Source of the DNA: CAWJHE01 sp963842455
GTDB taxonomy: Bacteria; Chloroflexota; Anaerolineae; Anaerolineales; UBA4823
Direction: 5' to 3'
DNA length: 64,000 bases
NCBI GenBank assembly: GCA_963842455.1
Contig: CAWJHE010000008.1
Span: 62,001 to 126,000, forward strand
The notes beneath the pieces were generated by a model. The model ran no database searches. It was not told the DNA's origin and saw only the letters and a list, made by a program, of their open reading frames with translations. Below are positions 55,706-64,000 of this stretch, piece after piece. Both the position numbers and the translations under genes were made by a program. The stretch's first letter is position 1. Every line of letters begins with the position of its first letter.

Positions 55706-56421
55706 CGGTTAACTTGAAGCACGGCGAACATGTTACAGATACGGATTTCCTGGCAGACGCCGATGATTTAGAACCCCCCACACACACACAAGGTTTTTAT
55801 CTAAGGTTGGATGATCTCAGCAGATTAATGATTTGTGTAGTCTGCTGCATAAATGGGCCAATCTGAAGAACCTGTTCACATACTATCGCAACTTTACTCA
55901 AAACAAGGTTTGGATTACTGGGTGCGCCAGTAAACGAAAAATTTTTTCGACTCTTCATCTTGACTCGCATCAAGGTAACTTGATATAGAAATGGGCAGCA
56001 ACGAGGAATGCACCCAGGCAGTACATGTGGAAAATATTGTCAAGAACTTCAGCGAACACATTATTGGTTTTCTGTACATCGTTGAAGATCTAAGTCTCCC
56101 TTATGATATGGTCAATAATTTTGTAGATGTTGTATATAAATTGATAAATAGGCTGGACAAAATGCCACCAGGTCCTGTTTAAGAACTTTATATCTTTGGG
56201 CAACAACCGTCTATGTAACTACCCTGACAAAATTTTAGAAAACACAGTTTTTTCTCGTGTGATCCTTCCAGGTTCCCCACATTTGAAATAAGTCTTACAA
56301 ATTATAACTTTCGAGACGGGGTAAATGATCTGAAACAGAATTACAGACAACAATGTAATCCTAATAATTATATGCTCTTAGAAATCTTCATAGTTTTAGA
56401 CTTCACGACATTCTCAACCAC
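55706..56421. other. AT-rich intergenic region, no supported gene
   Basis: This 716 bp stretch holds only short frames. The longest, 55991-56182 (63 codons), has no Shine-Dalgarno and a TATAGA too close to its ATG, so I do not call it. A short CA repeat lies near 55778-55790. The region separates the tRNA area from the carbohydrate operon and may be its boundary. Confidence 0.6.
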
Positions 56422-57147
56422 TTAATTCAATAATAGCAATAAATCTGACAAAGATCGAATTACAGGACACGTTACCTCAGGAAACAGATTTCCCGGATCA
56501 ATTAATACCGGCTGGATTTTCGCATTTTGTGCGCCTTTTATATCTACCCAATAATTATCGCCAACATAAATGATTTCGTCGTTGCGTTTGCCAAATTCTT
56601 GCAAATATAAATGAAAAATGCGTTCATCCGGTTTCATTGCTCCCAGTTCTCCCGCTGAACAGGAGCAACTGATTAATTCAGAAAGGTCATAATGTTTGAT
56701 AACATCACTAACGGGAGAATACCTGTTTGATAGAACGCCAAGTTTATATCCCCTGGCCGAAAGTGTCTTCAATACCTCTCTCGTATTCGCTGCTAGGTAC
56801 TCATTTCTCTCATCTTTTTCAAAAATATCAGCGATTTCTACAGCGACCTCACCAATTTTACAAGCAGAAATATCCAAGAACTGGAAGCTATACTGAATAT
56901 AATTAATCCAAAATTCTGCACCTCTATTACTGTCATGATTCGTTGGATCATTATTGTAATTTACAGGATCTTCCCAAAACTTAAGGGATAATCTTTGGGC
57001 TAATTTTCTTTGCTCTGAACTTAAATGAATTCCTCTTTTTTCAAATGCATTTTGGATAAAACCATCAAGTTTTGGCTCCTTGTGAACCAATGTTCCATCC
57101 AGGTCAAACACAATTCCTGAAATTTGCTCAAATTTCAATTCTCTCAT
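56422..57147 (-). CDS. HAD-superfamily hydrolase
   Basis: 241 aa. Motif I GIVFDLDGTLVHKEPK, motif II LGVLSNRYSPVSD, motif III AMKPDERIF and motif IV IIYVGDNYWVDIKGAQNA are intact, so it is probably an active phosphatase of the phosphoglycolate-phosphatase-like kind. It is the last gene of the catabolic operon, 26 bp after the peptidase stop; a sugar phosphate is a likely substrate, by context only. GGGAGA precedes the ATG. Confidence 0.9.
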   Translation of the reverse strand: MRELKFEQISGIVFDLDGTLVHKEPKLDGFIQNAFEKRGIHLSSEQRKLAQRLSLKFWEDPVNYNNDPTNHDSNRGAEFWINYIQYSFQFLDISACKIGEVAVEIADIFEKDERNEYLAANTREVLKTLSARGYKLGVLSNRYSPVSDVIKHYDLSELISCSCSAGELGAMKPDERIFHLYLQEFGKRNDEIIYVGDNYWVDIKGAQNAKIQPVLIDPGNLFPEVTCPVIRSLSDLLLLLN

Positions 57148-57173
57148 TCCAAACTTCTCCCATACAACGATAA

Positions 57174-58265
57174 TTAGTTGTCATAATATTCAAAAAATGC
57201 TGCCATCCAAAAAATGGTTTTAGCAAGGTTGACTATATCCGAAATCGAAACCCTGGGGTACCCTTGGTCAAAATGGCGGTTTTGGGTTGGATAACCAACT
57301 GGAATGACATTAGCGGTTATCTCCAGGCAAGCAACGTCATCACCCCTTGAGACGCTACCATGATTTTCAAAAATCATAATCCCTTGTCTTTGCATTTCTT
57401 CTACAAGGAGCTTCTCTTTTACAAATAGATTTGGAGGTGTTAGTGTAGCTAAACCTCCACCGGTTTTTTCTGCAAATAATGCACCCTGGCCAAGCATCTT
57501 CCCATCCTGCCCACCATGACCGTCAACAACAATACATAATTCCGGTTTTTCTATCTGCTTCAACAATCTTCGAGCTCCCCGGGCGAAAAATGCAGGTACA
57601 GTGGCTGGCCCCTCCTCTTCATCTGTGAAAACAAAGCCTGTTTTGGAGGTTGGGAACACCGCAAAGAGAATCTTAGCTGCAAGCAAACAAGCGGTAACCC
57701 CCGCAGCATTATCAATAATTCCCTGCACAAAACCATCTTGTTCGTGAATGGGTAAATGATATACAATCCGATCTCCGGTTTGTAACTCACCACTCTCTAG
57801 CGCAAAATAAGGTGTAGACTCGTTCTGCTGCAATTCTGAGCAGATTAATCCGGTTGCGACTTGTTTAAAGCAATTGTTTTGTACATCAAAACGAAGTCCA
57901 ACGGCTGATACTCGAATTGTAGAAAGATGCTTACAGAAAGGAATTAGTTTCCACAAGCTCTCATTCACTCTCTTGTCAACAAAATAACTGATTTGATCTG
58001 CATGCGCCATAACAATAATTTTTGGATCCTGGTTACTTACTCGAAAAATGCTATTACCAGTGCCATAAAAATCACGATCAAAATGGCTTGTTGTCAGATC
58101 GAATTCTTTAACAATATCATCCATAACAACCGCTCGAGTGTATTTAACGGTTTGACTGGGAGCATGAGTATTGGCAACCCTCTCCAATATGTCAAAAGCT
58201 GAATTGTCAAGAAAAAGCGGTTCAACCTTTTTATAAGCATCAATAAGCGATGTGATCATTGTCAT
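57174..58265 (-). CDS. Zinc aminopeptidase-like protein (clan MH, M42-like)
   Basis: 363 aa. Metal ligand candidates in the order of M42/M28/M20 peptidases: His and Asp in IIVMAHADQISYFV, Asp in GIIDNAAGVTACL, Glu-Glu in FVFTDEEEGPATV, Asp in CIVVDGHGGQDG, and a late His in NRHFDQGYPR. The binuclear site seems complete. The usual M42 dodecamer role is removal of N-terminal residues, but the acyl/sugar context leaves room for deacylase or de-amidase activity. Its ATG overlaps the PfkB stop by 4 bp, so it belongs to the operon. Confidence 0.82.
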   Translation of the reverse strand: MTMITSLIDAYKKVEPLFLDNSAFDILERVANTHAPSQTVKYTRAVVMDDIVKEFDLTTSHFDRDFYGTGNSIFRVSNQDPKIIVMAHADQISYFVDKRVNESLWKLIPFCKHLSTIRVSAVGLRFDVQNNCFKQVATGLICSELQQNESTPYFALESGELQTGDRIVYHLPIHEQDGFVQGIIDNAAGVTACLLAAKILFAVFPTSKTGFVFTDEEEGPATVPAFFARGARRLLKQIEKPELCIVVDGHGGQDGKMLGQGALFAEKTGGGLATLTPPNLFVKEKLLVEEMQRQGIMIFENHGSVSRGDDVACLEITANVIPVGYPTQNRHFDQGYPRVSISDIVNLAKTIFWMAAFFEYYDN

Positions 58266-59200
58266 GTCGGATCTCCCTTCGTATGCAGTTCTAAAAGCAT
58301 TCTTCCATCTTTAAGACGCCTGTCCCTCTCATTAATCAGGTCAGCTTTGAATCTACATACGCCAAACTGTTCCATTGCAAAACTTGCGCTTACAGCACCC
58401 ATTAATGCCGAATCGAGAAAGCTGTGACCTTCACAAAGGCCAAATAACAGACCACCTAAATACGCATTTCCAGCGCCAGTAACATCCACAATATTCTGCT
58501 TAATTGCAGGTATCATTTGATAGGATGAACTGAATTTGCTTCCGAGCATCGATCCTTCGCTACCCATTCGAAGAGCAACGAGCTGCGCCCCCCATGACAA
58601 CAATACCTCATTTATCCTTTTTGGATCCTTCTCTTTCGTGATTTGTTCGCCTTCTAGCAAGTTTGGAGAAAAAACATCGACTTCTGGCAGCATCTCAATA
58701 AATTTATCTCTGGACCAATGAACCTGGTATATGGATGGTTCCATAATGATTTTGATTGATGGATTGAGTTTTCGAAGCAACCCAATATTCTTCAGCGCTG
58801 CCTCATAAGAACCAGAAAAATATATGTGACAGCCTTTTACCCATTTGTAATCTTCAGGTAAATCAAATAATGTCAAGTCAAACTGGACTACCTTATTATT
58901 TTCATCTCTAAAAATTTCGACCCGGCGTTCATCTGGCTGAAAGATCTGCCATGCTCGCGTTGTTTTTTTCTGCATTACTTTGAGCATGGAAATATCAATG
59001 TCTAAATCCTTTAAAATATTGATGTGATCTTGTTGAAAATCCTCTCCAATACTTGCTAAAAGGCCTAAGCTATTCGTCCATACTCTGGCGCCTGCCATAG
59101 CATGTACACCGGCGCCGCCTAATACATTCAAAAACATCTTATCATCCCAAAACAAAATATCATCAATAAAAACATTGGAGAGACTTATGTAACTTGGCAT
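58262..59200 (-). CDS. PfkB-family protein with Asn at the catalytic position
   Basis: 312 aa. The N-terminal glycine motif is VLGGAGVHAMAGARVW and the C-terminal signature reads DVTGAGNAYLGGLLFG. In active PfkB kinases the last residue of GAGD is the catalytic base; here it is Asn. I recall other PfkB-like proteins (Mak32 type) with GxGN, so this may define a non-classical subgroup. In this operon the expected role would be phosphorylation of a glycated amino acid or sugar, as FrlD does. A weak AGGAAG precedes the ATG. Confidence 0.85.
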   Translation of the reverse strand: MPSYISLSNVFIDDILFWDDKMFLNVLGGAGVHAMAGARVWTNSLGLLASIGEDFQQDHINILKDLDIDISMLKVMQKKTTRAWQIFQPDERRVEIFRDENNKVVQFDLTLFDLPEDYKWVKGCHIYFSGSYEAALKNIGLLRKLNPSIKIIMEPSIYQVHWSRDKFIEMLPEVDVFSPNLLEGEQITKEKDPKRINEVLLSWGAQLVALRMGSEGSMLGSKFSSSYQMIPAIKQNIVDVTGAGNAYLGGLLFGLCEGHSFLDSALMGAVSASFAMEQFGVCRFKADLINERDRRLKDGRMLLELHTKGDPT

Positions 59201-59285
59201 GAGTTGGTTTTTCTTCCTGATTTCAGATGAGAGTAAAGTTGCAGAAATTTTCTAAATCGTGTTAGCAATGCCAGCGCGCCATACA

Positions 59286-60425
59286 TTATGAAGCCTTTAT
59301 AATATCCTGTAAGGTGATAATACTGGAATTGCGAATATCGTCATTTTTCTGATAACTTTCCATATCAGAGCAGAAGAATGAAGCGCCTGTCTCATCTGCC
59401 AGAAAAGCGCTAAACAAATTGCCAGCCACTACGTAAACCAAAGGAGAAATAATTTCGCTAACTTCCCCAATAACTGGGAGATGATAATCAGCATGCGGGG
59501 CGACCGAAGTATCGTTTTCAGGCGTGATTGCGATCACTTTGCGTCCAATACGTTTCATCGGTGTGATAATCTCAGCCAATAAATTATGTCCACGATAACC
59601 AGGCGAGATCACAAAAGTAGGAATTTCAACATCGATTGACGTAAAATATTCAAAGTGAACCCATTCCTCTGTATCTTGCCCTGCTGCATAACGACCAGTG
59701 CTTTCAATCACTTTAGCTGCACCGAATAAGGCAGTTCCATAATTAGGGCCATGGCTGACGAAATGGAAGTTGTGATGGGTTTTTAGCGCGGCTGATAATT
59801 CTTTAATTGCGGGCAAGTTCCTTGCAATCGTCGATTCAATTAAACCCGCAGTCCCTTTCAAATCAGCTCTTATTTTGTCTGCCTCCTGCCTGGTCAATTG
59901 CTTCCGCACTTCTGCGAAATGGATGGCTACCAAATAAAGAGAAAGTAATGATATTTGATAAGAAAGCACCCCAGGCGCATGCTTATACGGCGGAATCGAG
60001 CAATCGATGATCTTGTTAGCTGCTTTTGCCAGTTTTGACGTAGAATTTCCTGTCAAAGCGACTGTCCTGGCGCCCAATTCATTGGCAATATTGATGGCCT
60101 CAATGGTTCGAGAAACCCCACCAGACACGGAAATTCCAATAACCATCAGATTCAACGGGATTTCTACCGATTCGGCTGGCAGTTCATATCTGGCAACTGG
60201 TAAGGATGAGGCCACTTCAACGGGGAGCTTTACCCAGGTTTTAAACGCTAACTTTGATGCCAATGCCGCAAAATAGGAATCTCCGCAGCCTGTGATGATA
60301 ATTTTCTTGGTAGATAGAATTTCTTCAAAATCAAAGGCATTTCTGATTTTCTTATCCAAATTATCAAACTCGTTACGAATTAAATCCGGTAAGCTCACAA
60401 TTTGTTCTGTCATATTGTTAGGCAT
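59286..60425 (-). CDS. SIS-domain protein, probable phosphosugar deglycase or isomerase
   Basis: 379 aa with two SIS domains, like the isomerase half of GlmS and FrlB. First SIS: IIITGCGDSYFAALASKLAF and GISVSGGVSRTIEAINIANE. Second SIS: FVSHGPNYGTALFGAAKVIE, with the Glu-His cluster DTEEWVHFEYF that fits the FrlB/GlmS active-site region. The ATG at 60425 follows AAGGAGA. The neighbouring second SIS gene, PfkB protein and ABC transporter suggest processing of a glycated amino acid or amino sugar. The exact substrate is not set by sequence. Confidence 0.86.
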   Translation of the reverse strand: MPNNMTEQIVSLPDLIRNEFDNLDKKIRNAFDFEEILSTKKIIITGCGDSYFAALASKLAFKTWVKLPVEVASSLPVARYELPAESVEIPLNLMVIGISVSGGVSRTIEAINIANELGARTVALTGNSTSKLAKAANKIIDCSIPPYKHAPGVLSYQISLLSLYLVAIHFAEVRKQLTRQEADKIRADLKGTAGLIESTIARNLPAIKELSAALKTHHNFHFVSHGPNYGTALFGAAKVIESTGRYAAGQDTEEWVHFEYFTSIDVEIPTFVISPGYRGHNLLAEIITPMKRIGRKVIAITPENDTSVAPHADYHLPVIGEVSEIISPLVYVVAGNLFSAFLADETGASFFCSDMESYQKNDDIRNSSIITLQDIIKAS

Positions 60426-60534
60426 GGTGTTCTCCTTTTGCCTTGATGGCACAAGAATATATTCATAATGGACATCAATTGTCAATTATTAAGAGTGTCA
60501 AAAGTGTGTAATTCAAGTACGTCCGCTGCTGAGC

Positions 60535-61621
60535 CTATACTTGATACCAGGGTCTGACATACCCTTGGGCTACTCGGCGCTCCGTCAGGGCGATACTGAA
60601 TTGATGCAGAGGCAGCACCGTCAACAGAGTGTGCATGGGTACAGGAACATTTGGGATCGGTACAATGGTATTTGCCAAAGATGCTATTTCTTCGTCCCCT
60701 TCCGTGACAATAGCAATTAAATACGCTCCCCAATTTTTTACGGCTCGAGCTGTATCAAGGTATCGCTGATATGCTTGATCTTTCGGAGCGATCAAGAATA
60801 GAGGCATCCCTAAATCCAAAGTATTGATGCGCAGAGAATGGTGAAATTCCTCAACATATAATGGTAATCCGATACGCTGCGGACCCTCCGCCATCAATGC
60901 GGCGCCAATGTTTGCAACGCCATAACCTGGTCCACTTCCAATGAAACAAATCGTTTTGATATCAACCAATTTTTGAGCCGCTTGGACCATGGGATCGTAA
61001 GTCTTCTTCAGCACAACGCTCATCTGTCGCAGTACACCCATCAAATCCTCATGAATTCCATCGACCTGAGAGCTTCGAAATAATTCCTTTGTGTTTGCCA
61101 ATTTGAATTGCTAAGTCAATCAGCAATGCGATTGTTGCCGTAGTTGTTTGGGTAGGCCAACCATCTTTGGTCGCACCAGGCACGAGTTTATAGCAGGGTT
61201 CAGAAAAAAATGGATTATCTTCTACAGCACAATCAGTCACACCGATAACAAGACCTGGAGATTTTAACGCTCGCTCTAATGCATTCCTGGTTGTGGATTT
61301 CCTGCCGCTGGAGCTAATCACCAGGATCGCAGAATGTTCATCTACGCCCTCTTGACCAAAAGCCGCATATTCATAAGCCTGAATAACGTCTAATGGCATT
61401 CTTGCATAAGACTGGAACGCTTCTTTTACACACAAACCGGCAAACATCGAATCGCCTGAACCAACCAGATAACATTTATCAATCCCTCTTCTTGCTATTT
61501 CAGTTGCAAGCGCAACAATATCTGCATGATTAGCTTTAAGAGCGGTAGCAACGACTTCAGGCTGATGATCTACTTCATGCTTGGTAGCATGTAATGGCAT
61601 TAATTCTTGACAAATCATCAT
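60535..61621 (-). CDS. Second SIS-domain protein, FrlB/AgaS-like (single-base frameshift)
   Basis: 361 aa after correction. First SIS: CYLVGSGDSMFAGLCVKEAF and AILVISSSGRKSTTRNALER. Second SIS: TICFIGSGPGYGVANIGAAL, with VEEFHHSLRI at the active-site position. The frame breaks in a TTT at 61102-61104 (AAA on the coding strand); removing one base joins LLIDLAIQ to LANTKELFRSSQ without loss. A good AGGAGA is before the ATG. About 110 bp upstream of the first SIS gene; the pair could act as two deglycases, as GfrE and GfrF are thought to do, or as a hetero-oligomer. Confidence 0.84.
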
Positions 61622-61852
61622 TTACTTTCTCCTGGCTTAACCATCATATACCTTTATGGATAGCTGCCCTAATAAGCTTACTCAGGGCACACACCGTCGA
61701 ATCCCCACGCAAGATATACCGGTAATCAACTTATTATTCAACATATCGTACACTTCATACCTATCATAATCAATCTATTAAGAAGTCTTGTCTGTAAATA
61801 TTATTTGCTGCCAATGTAATCCCCTATTGACTTTACTATTCTGTTTTTATGA

Positions 61853-61889
61853 GAGAGCAAACAGCATAATGCAGTTGCTGCTTGCTCTC
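61853..61889 (-). other. Intergenic hairpin between binding-protein and SIS genes
   Basis: 14 bp stem GAGAGCAAACAGCA (61853-61866) with TGCTGCTTGCTCTC (61876-61889), one G-U pair. On the transcribed minus strand the 3' flank is ATAAAAAC, so it is not a T-run terminator. It lies in the 309 bp gap 61622-61930 that holds no gene; a role in stabilising the binding-protein message is plausible. The T run lies on the plus strand side. Confidence 0.5.
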
Positions 61890-61930
61890 ATTTTTGAAAC
61901 GCTACACTAAAGGTCTTTCACGCAAACGAC

Positions 61931-63324
61931 TTATTTAATGAGCTCTTCGGGTGCGATGCTGTCAATGGTCAAATTCAATTGTTCTGCAGCTTCATCCAGA
62001 ACAGTCTTTGCATCTTCATTGTTGAGAATTATCCGATCCAAGGCTGCCTGGATCACTGGAGCCCACTCGGGGGCATTGAATACGCCACATGCGGTTGGTT
62101 TTACGTATTCCAATTGATCGACGCTAACCAACCAGGAAGGATGATCCACATAGTATGCCTGGGCTTCGGGCAATTCAAGCACGCTGTAACGGGTGGGCAT
62201 GTAACCAGTCTCCATATGGAACCAGGCTGAATTTTCCGCATTTGTCGCAAATTTTACAAATTCCCAGGCAGCTGCTTTCTCTTCTGGCGAGTATTTTGCC
62301 GCGATAGCAATATTGGCGCCGCCGCTGGTTACCGCAGGGGTACCGCCTTCAGCATACGGGAATTTGGTAAAACCCCAATCGAAATCGACCATTTCACCAA
62401 CGCTGCCTTGCAAGGCCGTGGAACTTCGGGTGAACATCACTTTACCTTGAACCCACTCGAAAGATACTTCACCAAAGTTTCCAACTGGGTTTGCGCCAAT
62501 CAGGAAATATTTGGTATCGTAAACGTTCTTTTGCAGGAATTCTGCAACTTCAACTCCTTTTTCTTCGTTGAAGACAAATCTGCAGTTCTCATCGCTCACT
62601 CTGCCGCCGAATTGATAAATCAGCGGTTCAAACATCCATTGAGCATTGGATTCTTTTCCGTATGCCACATAATAATCATCGCCAAGCGCCTTGACAGCCG
62701 GTCCAATTTCAACCATTTCTGCCCAAGTTTCAGGGGGAGAGTTCTGGATCTAAACCAACCTGTTTCATTAGATCTTTATTGTAGAACATACCCTGGGTGC
62801 TGCGATTGAAGGGAATAGCATACACCTGTCCTTTATAGGATAAATCTGTCAGCAAACCAGGAATGTAATCAGCTAAATCTTCTGCGGAAGCCAGGTTATT
62901 GATCGGCTTCAAAAGCACCATTTTTTGCATAAAATGGCACATTCTTGTAATCCACCATTGTGATAGGAGGAGGATTGCCAGCAGCAAGTGCAGCAAGGAG
63001 CTTTTGTTGCAGGTCATCATATCCACCTTGGGATTCATTAACAATTACAATTCCATCCTGACTGGCATTAAAATCATCAACCAGTTTCTGAACCCGCTCT
63101 CCATTGGCGCCTCCCAGCAAAGTCCAAAAAGCGAGGGTAATCACTTCTCCATCTTTTTCTGCAGGGACTTCTGTAGCGGCTTCTACCGAAGTTCCTGGCG
63201 CAGCTGCTTCGGTTACTGGTTCTGTTGGCGAGGGCGCTTCAGCAGGCGTTGCAGTTTGTTGGCATGCACCTAATAAAAGGGCGCAAGCCACCAGTAAACT
63301 AACAAGATACTTGTACTTATTCAT
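61931..63324 (-). CDS. ABC transporter sugar-binding lipoprotein (two single-base frameshifts)
   Basis: 463 aa after correction. Lipoprotein signal VACALLLGAC, then the SBP family 1 core: EVITLAFWTLLGGANGERVQKL, YAIPFNRSTQGMFYNKDLM, AVTSGGANIAIAAKYSPEEK and AAWEFVKFATNAENSAWF. Two breaks are present, in an A4 (62911-62914) and in a G5 (62733-62737). Removing one base at each gives YAKNGALKPINNLAS and PELSPETWAEMVE in one frame. CUT1-type binding protein for an oligosaccharide or glycated compound. GGAG precedes the ATG. It follows the permease gene by 152 bp. Confidence 0.88.
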
Positions 63325-63476
63325 TTTTCTACTCCTTTTGAGTTGGAACCGATCATTATGGCCTATATTGATGTGAATTTTATTTTGTTACGTAATCTCT
63401 CAGATCATTTTGCAAGTCCCAAGAAGTGCGCTTAGCTCATTGTTTCTGTGGTTAGTCACCTCCTTTTAGCAATTGA

Positions 63477-64000
63477 TTAGCCTTTCAAACCAGATCGTGC
63501 AACACCCTCAACAAAATGTCGTTGAAAGAGAATGAAGACGAGCAGTACAGGGATGATTACCAAAACCGTCGCAGCCATGATAATTTGCCATTGCGAAGCC
63601 CCCTCTGGCCCCATGCGCATACCAACCAAACCCACAGGTAAGGTTCGCATTTTGGTTGAGTTGGTCATAATCAAGACCCAAAAATAATTATTCCATCGCC
63701 AATTAAAACTCAGCAAAGCGAATGTCAATATCATAGGCTTGTTCAAGGGGATCATAATTTTCCGTAATATTTGAAAATCAGTAGCTCCATCAACGATGGC
63801 TGCATCAACCAAATCTTGCGGTATCGACAAAAAGGCTTGACGGATTAAAAAAATACCAAACGCGGTTGCAGACAATGGAATGATGAGCGCCTGATATTTG
63901 TCCAACCAATCTAATTGAGATAACACAATGTAATTGGGAATGATGGTTACCTGTCCTGGAATCATTAATACGGCCAGAAACAAAAGGAAAATCAATTCAC
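63477..64000 (-). CDS. ABC transporter permease, MalG-like, 5' end cut by window edge
   Basis: C-terminal 174 residues of a CUT1-family permease. The EAA loop is DLVDAAIVDGATDFQILRKIMIPLNKP, quoted here only in part as VDAAIVDGATDFQILRKI, and membrane segments such as LIIPLSATAFGIFLIR and IIMAATVLVIIPVLLVFIL surround it. Its C-terminus (FVEGVARSGLKG) is the usual MalG/LacG end. The frame runs off the right edge, so the start is outside. It is upstream of the binding-protein gene in transcription order. Confidence 0.92.
   Translation of the reverse strand, partial: ELIFLLFLAVLMIPGQVTIIPNYIVLSQLDWLDKYQALIIPLSATAFGIFLIRQAFLSIPQDLVDAAIVDGATDFQILRKIMIPLNKPMILTFALLSFNWRWNNYFWVLIMTNSTKMRTLPVGLVGMRMGPEGASQWQIIMAATVLVIIPVLLVFILFQRHFVEGVARSGLKG

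Noticed and set aside
55770..55795. Run of C followed by a CA repeat after tRNA-fMet
   Set aside because: Short low-complexity sequence; no tRNA fragment, attachment-site duplication or repeat unit could be supported.
55991..56182. 63-codon frame in the AT-rich gap
   Set aside because: No Shine-Dalgarno, promoter hexamer too close, no family resemblance. Likely chance.

Overview
The window looks like a piece of an Anaerolineae-type Chloroflexota genome (inferred from gene content, not from a marker gene). Supporting signs are many secreted or anchored proteins with Thr-Pro-rich linkers (TPTPTP), an ffh-rpsP-khpA-rimM block, a Vor-type 2-oxoacid:ferredoxin oxidoreductase that implies anaerobic metabolism, Vor-independent SAM-cycle genes, and promoters with good TTGACA/TATAAT hexamers. 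There is no rRNA operon, CRISPR array, phage or insertion sequence. Three tRNA genes (Pro-GGG, Leu-CAG, initiator Met) are present.

Layout. 1-4.6 kb, minus strand: mannose-1-phosphate guanylyltransferase (cut by the left edge), dprA, rimM, khpA, rpsP, ffh. 4.8-10.8 kb, plus strand: DegV protein, a small conserved-looking protein, a TolB-like propeller protein, an M23 lipoprotein and recA. 10.9-14.4 kb, minus strand: a SAM-salvage group (mtnA, a PfkB sugar/nucleoside kinase, ahcY). 14.6-38.8 kb: mixed housekeeping and cell-envelope genes, including a TPR/SLT lytic transglycosylase, peptide-binding protein, secG, a secreted metzincin, PepF, lipM, a DapA-like aldolase, an extracellular sugar-binding lipoprotein and a GH13 amylase. 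38.9-41.7 kb: a four-gene ferredoxin-dependent 2-oxoacid oxidoreductase operon. 41.7-42.3 kb: a non-coding segment with three strong hairpins whose loops are mutually complementary, followed by tRNA-Pro. 42.5-49.2 kb: MFS transporter, M23 lipoprotein, sugar-nucleotide epimerase, GNAT, gyrA. 49.3-54.7 kb, minus strand: a translationally coupled envelope operon (degenerate histidine kinase, LysM protein, LCP protein, TIM-barrel/SnoaL fusion). 54.9-55.7 kb: tRNA-Leu, a DivIC-like protein, tRNA-fMet. 56.4-64 kb, minus strand: a carbohydrate uptake and catabolic operon (CUT1 permease cut by the right edge, binding protein, two SIS proteins, PfkB-like protein, MH-clan peptidase, HAD phosphatase) that resembles frl/gfr-type systems for glycated amino acids.

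Two genome-wide themes stand out. First, several genes (ffh, dprA, the 5751 gene, the lytic transglycosylase, the DUF503/DUF4230 divergent pair, the DapA-like gene) have a -10 hexamer ending only 6-9 bases before the ATG and no Shine-Dalgarno sequence, which suggests leaderless mRNAs beside ordinary Shine-Dalgarno genes. Second, six genes are each broken by one or two single-base insertions, always inside a homopolymer; removing the extra base restores a full-length family member every time. This is most simply read as sequencing or assembly overcalls, so I annotate those genes as intact loci with flagged frameshifts.
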